Positions 57,026-64,000 of a stretch of 64,000 bases of DNA are shown one piece after another. Location: positions 248,001-312,000 of the forward strand of contig NZ_CP085524.1 in the NCBI RefSeq assembly GCF_004353525.1, written 5' to 3'. The notes under the pieces were generated by a model. That model was not told the DNA's origin, did not search any database, and saw only the letters and a program-made list of their open reading frames with translations. Positions within the stretch are counted from its first letter, which is position 1. Each line of letters starts with the position of its first letter. A program made the position numbers and the translations under genes. Source of the stretch: Zhaonella formicivorans. GTDB taxonomy: Bacteria; Bacillota; DUOV01; Zhaonellaceae.

Positions 57026-57232
57026 GTGTCTGCTGTGAAAAAAATAGAAGACGTCAAACCATCGAAAAAGAAGGAAAAAAAGTACGATCCGTTGGAGGAA
57101 CTGAAATTAGAAATTGCCGAGGAAATCGGTCTTTTGGATAAGGTAAAAGCAGTTGGCTGGGCGGGACTTAGCGCTGCTGAAAGTGGAAGGATTGGCGGCC
57201 TGATGAACAGACGGCTGCGTTACGGTCAATAA
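57026..57232 (+). CDS. Alpha/beta-type small acid-soluble spore protein
   Basis: 68 residues. The C-terminal half, LEIAEEIGLLDKVKAVGWAGLSAAESGRIGGLMNRRL, is the alpha/beta SASP pattern, including the GLSAAESGRIGG block that contacts DNA. These proteins coat and protect spore DNA and are degraded at germination. The N-terminus is Lys-rich. Start: GTG at 57026 after GGGAGGTG. Shows the organism forms endospores. Confidence 0.92.
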   Translation: MSAVKKIEDVKPSKKKEKKYDPLEELKLEIAEEIGLLDKVKAVGWAGLSAAESGRIGGLMNRRLRYGQ

Positions 57233-57347
57233 AGTTGTCTGGCAACTATTTGTGCGTAGAAGTTACGTAAAAAAGCCAACTTAAAAAAGTTCTCTAAAAA
57301 TAGGTAATAACCAGTGGAAAATAATTTCAAGGGAAAGGAGGGTTAAT

Positions 57348-57566
57348 ATGTCCCCCAGGCAAAAAAATGAAAAAATTGATGCCTCAGGGAATTCGGGCCA
57401 CCCGGAAAGGGATCAGTTTATAGAAGGAAAAATCGGTTCCGGTTATATGTCCACGATTGAAGGACAGCCTCATTTGGAACAGTATGCCGATATTGTATCA
57501 CAAGACGGGTCAAAAGAAATTCAGGACGAACCTGCTTCCAGAAGCCGTAATTCCAACCAGGTCTAG
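57348..57566 (+). CDS. Hypothetical hydrophilic protein, 72 residues
   Basis: Not recognised. Very polar, no cysteine, Gly/Ser/Gln/Asp-rich, predicted disordered (SGNSGHPERDQF). It has a strong ribosome site (AAAGGAGGG) and a terminator, and it follows the SASP gene by 115 bases. The composition and neighbourhood would suit a spore component, but that is inference. Confidence 0.75.
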   Translation: MSPRQKNEKIDASGNSGHPERDQFIEGKIGSGYMSTIEGQPHLEQYADIVSQDGSKEIQDEPASRSRNSNQV

Positions 57567-57574
57567 AACTTTTG

Positions 57575-57618
57575 AAAAGCCGCTTTTATCTTTTACACTC
57601 AAGATAAGAGCGGCTTTT
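57575..57618. terminator. Bidirectional terminator
   Basis: AAAAGCCGCTTTTATCTT / AAGATAAGAGCGGCTTTT, 17 of 18 positions paired, loop TTACACTC. Serves the plus-strand hypothetical gene and the convergent tautomerase gene. Confidence 0.9.
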
Positions 57619-57621
57619 CTG

Positions 57622-57810
57622 TTATTTTTGTTTATCCGATAACAACTGTCCCCCGGAACCAACGTTATCCGGTTCCATCTCCCTGATTAAGGTTACAAAA
57701 GCTTGCTCGGGAATTTGGGTAACTTGACTTGCTATTTTTGTAAATTCTTTTACTAAATTCGCCTTTTGCTCACGGGTGAGTTTTGGACCGTCAAAGGTAA
57801 TGATTGGCAA
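57622..57810 (-). CDS. 4-Oxalocrotonate tautomerase family protein
   Basis: 62 residues of the 4-OT fold. With TTG at 57810 as start (AAGGAGGTGG six bases upstream), the product begins Met-Pro-Ile-Ile-Thr-Phe-Asp, so that removal of Met exposes the catalytic Pro1 as in active tautomerases. The upstream ATG at 57819 would bury this proline. LTREQKANLVKEFTKIA and PEQAFVTLIRE are also typical. Substrate unknown. Confidence 0.88.
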   Translation of the reverse strand: MPIITFDGPKLTREQKANLVKEFTKIASQVTQIPEQAFVTLIREMEPDNVGSGGQLLSDKQK

Positions 57811-58019
57811 AATTTCCACCTCCTTTCAAGAATATAGTATATGGAAAAGTTCAAGATGGCAAAGGTTTTCTTTTGGAATCCTGCCTGTACACTTGTTATT
57901 TTACATTGGTGTATAATGAAAGTATACTTTAACAATGGAACAATAGTAATCAAGCAGGAATTGCTAAGAATACCTTAACAAAGCTTAGAAGCTAACGAAA
58001 GGGGGTTCTAGAATAGCGC

Positions 58020-61000
58020 ATGGCTATAAATCAAGTCGATTCAGCAAGCAGTCATGGCAATGACAGCGGTTTTGTGCACTTGCATGTCCACACCGAATAC
58101 AGCCTTTTAGACGGAGCTGGACGGATAGATAAGATTGCTGCCAAAGCCAAGGGACTTGGTATGGAAGCCCTGGCTATAACTGACCATGGCGTGATGTACG
58201 GCGCCATCGACTTTTATAAAGCGTGTCAGAAGAACGGCATTAAACCTCTGATCGGTTGTGAGGTCTACGTGGCCCCGCATAGCCGTTTTGATAAAAGGCC
58301 CCAAGTTGACGATAACCAGCATCATTTGGTTTTGCTGGCCGAAAATTTGACAGGCTACCGAAATATTTTAAAACTGGTTTCCCGGGCTTTTACTGAAGGC
58401 TTTTATTATAAACCTCGGGTGGACAAGGAACTCTTGGCAATGCATAGTCAAGGCATAATCGCTTTAAGCGCCTGCCTGGCCGGGGAGATACCTGAGCTGG
58501 TTTTAAACAGGCAGTTTGAAGAAGCTGCCCGGGTAGCGCAAGACTACCGTGATATTTTCGGACCTGATAACTTTTATCTGGAGCTGCAGGACCACGGAAT
58601 TCCTGAGCAAAGGGAGGTCAACCAGCATTTGCTGGCGTTAAGCAAGCGGTTGGCTATACCGGTAGTAGCAACTAACGATGTGCATTACATAGAAAAGAGC
58701 GAAGCTGAAATTCACGATATCCTGCTGTGCATCCAAACGGGGAAAACCCTGGCTGACCCTGACCGGATGCGTTTTCCTACTAATGAATTTTATCTGAAAA
58801 GTGCAGCGGAGATGCACCTGCTTTTTGGACATGTCCCGGAGGCTTTATGGAACACGGTGCAAATAGCCAGGCGCTGCCAGGTGGAGTTTTCTTTCGGAGA
58901 GCTTATTTTGCCCAATTATACTGTACCTGAAGGCCATACGGTTGATAGTTATTTGGAAGAATTGTGCCAGGCAGGTCTCAAGCGCAGGTATCGGGAACCC
59001 ACTGAGGAGATTATACAACGCTTGCAGTATGAGCTGGGTATTATTAAACAGATGGGTTACTCCGGTTACTTTTTAATTGTCTGGGATATGATCCATTATG
59101 CCAGGAGCAAGGGGATTTATGTCGGGCCTGGCCGGGGCTCAGCAGCAGGCAGCCTGGTAGCTTATACCTTGGGGATTACCGATATCGATCCTTTAAAGTA
59201 TGACCTGCTTTTTGAAAGATTTTTAAACCCTGAACGGGTTACCATGCCCGATATAGATACGGACTTTTGCTTTGAACGCAGGGGTGAGGTGATCGAGTAC
59301 CTCATCAACAAATACGGCAGCGACCACGTGGCCCAGATCATCACCTTTGGAACCATGGCTGCCAAAGCGGCAGTGCGCGATGCAGGCAGGGCAATGAATG
59401 TGCCCTTGGCCGAAGTTGATAAAATAGCCAAACTGGTTCCGGGTGAATTGGGAATAACCTTGGAGAGGGCCCTGGAAATTAGTCCCGACTTAAAGGCAAT
59501 TTGTGCCAACGATGAAAGGTATAACCGCCTTGTACAGATAGCTCAGGCAATTGAGGGAATGCCCAGGCATGCTTCAACCCATGCCGCCGGCGTGGTGATT
59601 GCCAAAGAGGAATTAGTCAATTACCTGCCGGTACAAAAGGCCGGTGAGGATGGCATTGTTACTCAGTTTCCAATGCAGACTGTAGAAGAGATCGGCCTTT
59701 TGAAAATGGACGTATTGGGACTAAGAACACTTACAGTCATCGGGAAAGCAATGGAAATCATTGAGGAAAACCATGGGCTGAAGATAAACATGCAAGACTT
59801 ACCGCTGGATGATCCTGCCACTTACGAGATGCTCAGTCGGGGGGATTCCACCGGTGTTTTCCAGTTGGAAAGCTCCGGGATGAAGGCGATTTTAAAGAAT
59901 TTAAGGCCTGAAAGGTTTGAAGATATTATCGCCCTGGTGGCTTTATACCGCCCGGGCCCTTTGGGCAGCGGCATGGTAGAGGATTTTATCGCCAGGAAAC
60001 ACGGGGAAGTTCCGGTTACGTACCTGCACCCGAAATTAGAACCAATATTGCAAGATACTTATGGAGTGATTCTCTACCAGGAGCAGGTGATGCGGATTGC
60101 CAGTGAACTGGCAGGATTTACTTTGGGGCAGGCTGATCTTTTGCGCAGGGCAATGGGTAAGAAAAAACCGGAGATTATTGCCGCGCAAAGGGAGAATTTC
60201 TTGCGGGGTGCGGTGCAAAGAGGCGTAGAGGCAGAAGTGGCCGGGGAGATTTTTGATTTGATGGCTTATTTTGCCGGGTATGGTTTTAACAAATCCCACA
60301 GCGCTGCTTATGCCTTACTGGCTTACCAGACTGCCTATTTAAAAGCCCATTATCCAGTGGAGTTTATGGCAGCTCTGCTTACAAGTGTTATGGGTAATAC
60401 TGACAAGGTCACGGCCTATATTGAAGAATGCCGGAGAATCAACATAGAAGTATTGCCTCCCGATGTCAACGAAAGTTTAATCGACTTCACCGCTTCCCAA
60501 GGAAAGATACGCTTTGGTTTGGCGGCGGTTAAAAACGTAGGGACCGGTGCCATTCAGGCTATTTTAGAGGCCAGAAAGAACGGACCATTTACTTCCCTGG
60601 AGGATTTCTGCCAGCGGGTTGATCTCCGTCATGTTAACAGGAGAGTGTTAGAAAGCCTGATCCGCTGCGGGGCATTCAGTTCGCTGGGTAAATACCGCTC
60701 CAGGCTGTTGTATATGCTGGACAGTGCCATCGAAAACGGACAGCGGGTGCAGGAAGACAAGAGGCTTGGACAAATTTCCCTTTTTGACTGTGGCAGCATT
60801 GAACTACCGCAAATTGCGGTTGAACCGGATTTAAAAGAATATTCCAAGCAGGATATTCTGGCCATGGAAAAGGAGATTCTGGGCTTTTATGTCAGCGGTC
60901 ACCCTTTAGAGGAATACCAGTCCATGTTATCCGGGCTGGTCAGCCACCAGATAGGAGATTTGGCAGAAGTTCCAGACGGTGCCAGTGTTAAGCTAGGGGG

Positions 61001-61463
61001 AATAATTACCGCCTTTAAAAGGACAGTAACCAAAAAAGGTGAAGCCATGGCCTATTTTACCCTGGAGGATACCAGCGGCTCTATCGAAGTACTGGTCTTC
61101 CCTAAGAACTACTTGCGCGTAATGTCTTTTCTGGAGGCTGATAAGGTTATCTTTCTCTCAGGTAGGCTTAGTGTTAACGAAGATGAGCGGAAGGTTTTTG
61201 CTGAAACCGTAACTTTATTGCAGCCCGGGGTGCCGATTTATAAAGCGGTAAATATAATTCTCCGGGAAACAGGGACAGAGATTTTAAATAAATTGAAAGA
61301 GGTGCTCCTGGCGAATCCGGGAAAAACCCCGGTCAACCTTTATTTCCCCGCCAGCAAAAGAATGCTAAAGCTGGAAGAGGGTTACTGGGTGGAACCCACT
61401 CCTACCCTCAAGCAAAAAATAGAAAAGATTTGCGGTACAGGGGCTGTTAGATTAACACTCTAG
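58020..61463 (+). CDS. dnaE: DNA polymerase III subunit alpha
   Basis: 1147-residue DnaE. PHP domain (HLHVHTEYSLLDG, ITDHGVMYG), the fingers/palm region with GPGRGSAAGSLVAY and the catalytic PDIDTDF, QLESSGMK, and an OB fold near residue 985-1060 (VKLGGIITAFKRTVTKKGEAMAYFTLEDTSG). In Firmicutes DnaE works with PolC, extending primers before hand-off. Start ATG at 58020 with AAAGGGGG 14 bases upstream. pgpA follows. Confidence 0.97.
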   Translation: MAINQVDSASSHGNDSGFVHLHVHTEYSLLDGAGRIDKIAAKAKGLGMEALAITDHGVMYGAIDFYKACQKNGIKPLIGCEVYVAPHSRFDKRPQVDDNQHHLVLLAENLTGYRNILKLVSRAFTEGFYYKPRVDKELLAMHSQGIIALSACLAGEIPELVLNRQFEEAARVAQDYRDIFGPDNFYLELQDHGIPEQREVNQHLLALSKRLAIPVVATNDVHYIEKSEAEIHDILLCIQTGKTLADPDRMRFPTNEFYLKSAAEMHLLFGHVPEALWNTVQIARRCQVEFSFGELILPNYTVPEGHTVDSYLEELCQAGLKRRYREPTEEIIQRLQYELGIIKQMGYSGYFLIVWDMIHYARSKGIYVGPGRGSAAGSLVAYTLGITDIDPLKYDLLFERFLNPERVTMPDIDTDFCFERRGEVIEYLINKYGSDHVAQIITFGTMAAKAAVRDAGRAMNVPLAEVDKIAKLVPGELGITLERALEISPDLKAICANDERYNRLVQIAQAIEGMPRHASTHAAGVVIAKEELVNYLPVQKAGEDGIVTQFPMQTVEEIGLLKMDVLGLRTLTVIGKAMEIIEENHGLKINMQDLPLDDPATYEMLSRGDSTGVFQLESSGMKAILKNLRPERFEDIIALVALYRPGPLGSGMVEDFIARKHGEVPVTYLHPKLEPILQDTYGVILYQEQVMRIASELAGFTLGQADLLRRAMGKKKPEIIAAQRENFLRGAVQRGVEAEVAGEIFDLMAYFAGYGFNKSHSAAYALLAYQTAYLKAHYPVEFMAALLTSVMGNTDKVTAYIEECRRINIEVLPPDVNESLIDFTASQGKIRFGLAAVKNVGTGAIQAILEARKNGPFTSLEDFCQRVDLRHVNRRVLESLIRCGAFSSLGKYRSRLLYMLDSAIENGQRVQEDKRLGQISLFDCGSIELPQIAVEPDLKEYSKQDILAMEKEILGFYVSGHPLEEYQSMLSGLVSHQIGDLAEVPDGASVKLGGIITAFKRTVTKKGEAMAYFTLEDTSGSIEVLVFPKNYLRVMSFLEADKVIFLSGRLSVNEDERKVFAETVTLLQPGVPIYKAVNIILRETGTEILNKLKEVLLANPGKTPVNLYFPASKRMLKLEEGYWVEPTPTLKQKIEKICGTGAVRLTL

Positions 61464-61511
61464 CAGGCGGTGCATACTATGATAACACGCCGTTTGAAAG
61501 GAGTGGTAGAA

Positions 61512-62009
61512 ATGGAGTTAATAGCTGAAGAGTTACGCCTGAGAGGTGTTGAACTGCAAGATATAGCTAGAATTGTTTTGGAATTGCAAAAACCATATAA
61601 CCCTAAACTTGAGTTACACGATTGCTTGGAAGCTGTGCAGCAGGTATTTAAAAAGCGGGATGTACAATATGCGGTTTTAACCGGCATAGCGCTCGACAAA
61701 ATGGCGGAAGAAGGACTGCTGCCGGAACCGTTGCAGACTATAATTGCTACCGACGAGCCGCTGTATGGTTTGGATGAAGTACTCGCTTACGGAATCACCA
61801 ACATTTACGGCAGTATCGGCATTACCAGCTTTGGTTATTTGGATAAAATCAAACCAGGTGTGATAGGAATTCTAAATGATAACAAAGTAAATAAGGTAAA
61901 TACTTTTTTAGACGATATAGTTGCAGGGATCACAGCTGCCGCATGTGCGAAATTGGCCCACGCCACTACTGATTCACTGCTTTCCCGCAAATCAACAGGA
62001 CCGGCTTGA
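61512..62009 (+). CDS. pgpA: Phosphatidylglycerophosphatase A family protein
   Basis: About 165 residues of the PgpA/YutG family, which removes phosphate from phosphatidylglycerophosphate. RGVELQDIARIVLELQKPYNP, KRDVQYAVLTGIALD, and NIYGSIGITSFGYLDK are typical of the soluble Gram-positive type without membrane helices. Start: ATG at 61512, seven bases after AAAGGAG; ATG at 61479 or GTG at 61470 would add a short basic tail. Confidence 0.9.
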   Translation: MELIAEELRLRGVELQDIARIVLELQKPYNPKLELHDCLEAVQQVFKKRDVQYAVLTGIALDKMAEEGLLPEPLQTIIATDEPLYGLDEVLAYGITNIYGSIGITSFGYLDKIKPGVIGILNDNKVNKVNTFLDDIVAGITAAACAKLAHATTDSLLSRKSTGPA

Positions 62010-62028
62010 TGCAAGGCCGGTTTTTTTA
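62000..62028 (+). terminator. Intrinsic terminator of dnaE-pgpA
   Basis: ACCGGC / GCCGGT stem with a ten-base loop and seven T residues, overlapping the last codons of pgpA. Confidence 0.9.
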
Positions 62029-62255
62029 TATTTTCCGGGATAAGTAGCTAATTACTGGTAAAAATATGCGTGAGGAAAGTAGGTGAAATGGGGTGAAATT
62101 TCAGTAAAAGGCTATAAGGCGGAATAAGAAAAAATGGGGTACCTTTGCAGGTGCCATGTTTTATTCTGCGCAATAAAAAATTAAACCAAGCAGCAGGAAT
62201 ATTTTCCCCAAGGTTGAATTAGCTTTACAGATAAGTATATAAAGGGATGGTTATC

Positions 62256-62738
62256 TTGCGTATTGCAATTTATCCGGGGACTTTTGACCCGGTCACAAAT
62301 GGACATTTAGATATTTTAGAAAGGGCGGCTACTTTATTTGATGAGGTAATAGTGGCAGTAGCCGAAGAAACATACAAAACCAACCTGTTTTCTTTGCAGG
62401 AACGGGCGGACATGCTGCGGCAGGTTATTATTAATATACCTAATGCCCGCGTGGAAACTTTTTCGGGACTTTTAATGGATTACGTAAAAGCTAAAGGAGC
62501 TTGCGCTGTAGTAAGGGGACTTAGGGCAGTTTCCGATTTTGAATATGAGTTTCAAATTTCCATGATGAATAAAAAATTGCACGCGCAGGCTGAAACAATT
62601 TTTTTGACAACTGCCAGTGAATATTCTTTCATTAGTTCCAGCATAATTAAACAAGTAGCTGCGCTTGGGGGATGTGTTACCGGCCTTGTTCCTTCTGAAG
62701 TTGAAAAAGCTTTGAAACAAAAATTCCAAAAGAGTTGA
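62256..62738 (+). CDS. coaD: Phosphopantetheine adenylyltransferase
   Basis: 160 residues; penultimate step of coenzyme A synthesis. RIAIYPGTFDPVTNGHLDI holds the (T/H)xGH nucleotidyltransferase motif; VVRGLRAVSDFEYE and the SSSIIKQVA motif follow. Start: TTG at 62256, giving the usual Met-Arg-Ile-Ala-Ile beginning; the ATG at 62247 overlaps the AAAGGG ribosome site. Confidence 0.96.
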   Translation: MRIAIYPGTFDPVTNGHLDILERAATLFDEVIVAVAEETYKTNLFSLQERADMLRQVIINIPNARVETFSGLLMDYVKAKGACAVVRGLRAVSDFEYEFQISMMNKKLHAQAETIFLTTASEYSFISSSIIKQVAALGGCVTGLVPSEVEKALKQKFQKS

Positions 62739-62794
62739 AATAGCGCGTAATACATGATTTTTTATAGGAAGCATATTTTAAGGGAGTGAATGAT

Positions 62795-63022
62795 ATGGAA
62801 AATGTTTTTTTATCCGGTGATTACATAGTAGTAAAGGCTTTGGAAAACGGAGTTACTTTGATTGGTTTGACCCGCGGAAAGGATACTAAATTTCATCATT
62901 CTGAGAAACTTGACAAAGGTGAGGTTATGCTCGCCCAATTTACTGAACACACATCAGCCATAAAAATTCGTGGCAAGGCGCAAATTTTTACAAAACTCGG
63001 GGTTATTAGTGCAGGAGAATAA
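62795..63022 (+). CDS. mtrB: trp RNA-binding attenuation protein (TRAP)
   Basis: 75 residues, the exact length of Bacillus [40 protein letters not shown] and [18 protein letters not shown] are nearly the family consensus, including residues of the tryptophan pocket and the KKR-type RNA-binding surface. TRAP forms an 11-mer that binds GAG/UAG repeats in trp leaders when tryptophan is bound. No trp gene is nearby, so it acts in trans. Start ATG at 62795 after AGGGAG. Confidence 0.95.
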   Translation: MENVFLSGDYIVVKALENGVTLIGLTRGKDTKFHHSEKLDKGEVMLAQFTEHTSAIKIRGKAQIFTKLGVISAGE

Positions 63023-63085
63023 ATAGCGAAGTCAAAAGATCTCAAAAGAAAGATCTAATATGGTGAAAAGGGGGACATGTGAAAC

Positions 63086-64000
<915 letters not shown>

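Overview
The window looks like chromosome of an endospore-forming, anaerobic member of the Firmicutes, class Clostridia, probably of the Peptococcaceae/Desulfitobacterium-like type. The evidence is indirect: a prkA-yhbH-spoVR sporulation cluster, an alpha/beta-type small acid-soluble spore protein, anaerobic glycerol-3-phosphate dehydrogenase glpABC, a PflX-like radical SAM protein, non-pyrrolysine MttB-family methyltransferases, and TRAP (MtrB). No rRNA gene is present, so the genus cannot be fixed.

Layout. Positions 1-4.4 kb carry the sporulation cluster, followed by a strongly promoted 47-residue hydrophobic peptide gene. From 5 to 27 kb lie mostly housekeeping genes: tandem DUF3147 membrane proteins, an SDR remnant, DUF763, a CDF metal exporter, a DEAD-box helicase, lrgAB, an RluA-type pseudouridine synthase, radical SAM, methyltransferase, nitroreductase, a TGS-nucleoside kinase, OsmC, endonucleases IV and III, a GH18 protein, aconitase and trmL. 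Inside this stretch, at 18.3-18.5 kb on the minus strand, is a 51-codon gene with an in-frame UGA. That UGA is followed by a hairpin arranged like the bacterial SECIS of fdhF, which makes the gene a candidate small selenoprotein.

From 27 to 45.5 kb there is a catabolic island. It contains glpP, glpABC, a sigma-54 activator, a BCCT transporter, three MttB paralogues, an Asp/Glu-racemase-family protein, a PLP gamma-lyase, glpK, panB and a DUF2148 ferredoxin-like protein. Two textbook sigma-54 promoters (33785 and 38235) are each preceded by copies of the same inverted repeat, GCAAT-N5-ATTGC. The neighbouring activator therefore probably switches on the transporter and the methyltransferases. 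The mix suggests use of a quaternary amine together with glycerol. A glyceryl-homoserine betaine (the DGTS headgroup) is one speculative substrate that would employ every gene.

From 47 to 51.7 kb a tight seven-gene minus-strand operon of largely unknown function joins a LarA-like (DUF2088) protein, two MoCF (molybdopterin-binding-type) proteins and four uncharacterised proteins. A decayed sigma-54 activator lies just upstream of it.

From 52.3 to 56.2 kb is an accessory patch: tRNA-Pro(CGG), gene remnants, a long hairpin element, a DDE transposase, a lipoprotein and a broken GNAT acetyltransferase. The rest returns to core genes: an NAD(P)-binding protein, SASP, a tautomerase, dnaE, pgpA, coaD, mtrB and pfkA, the last cut by the window edge. 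Short dispersed repeats related to CTGGTGACTGGGGACT occupy several intergenic gaps.
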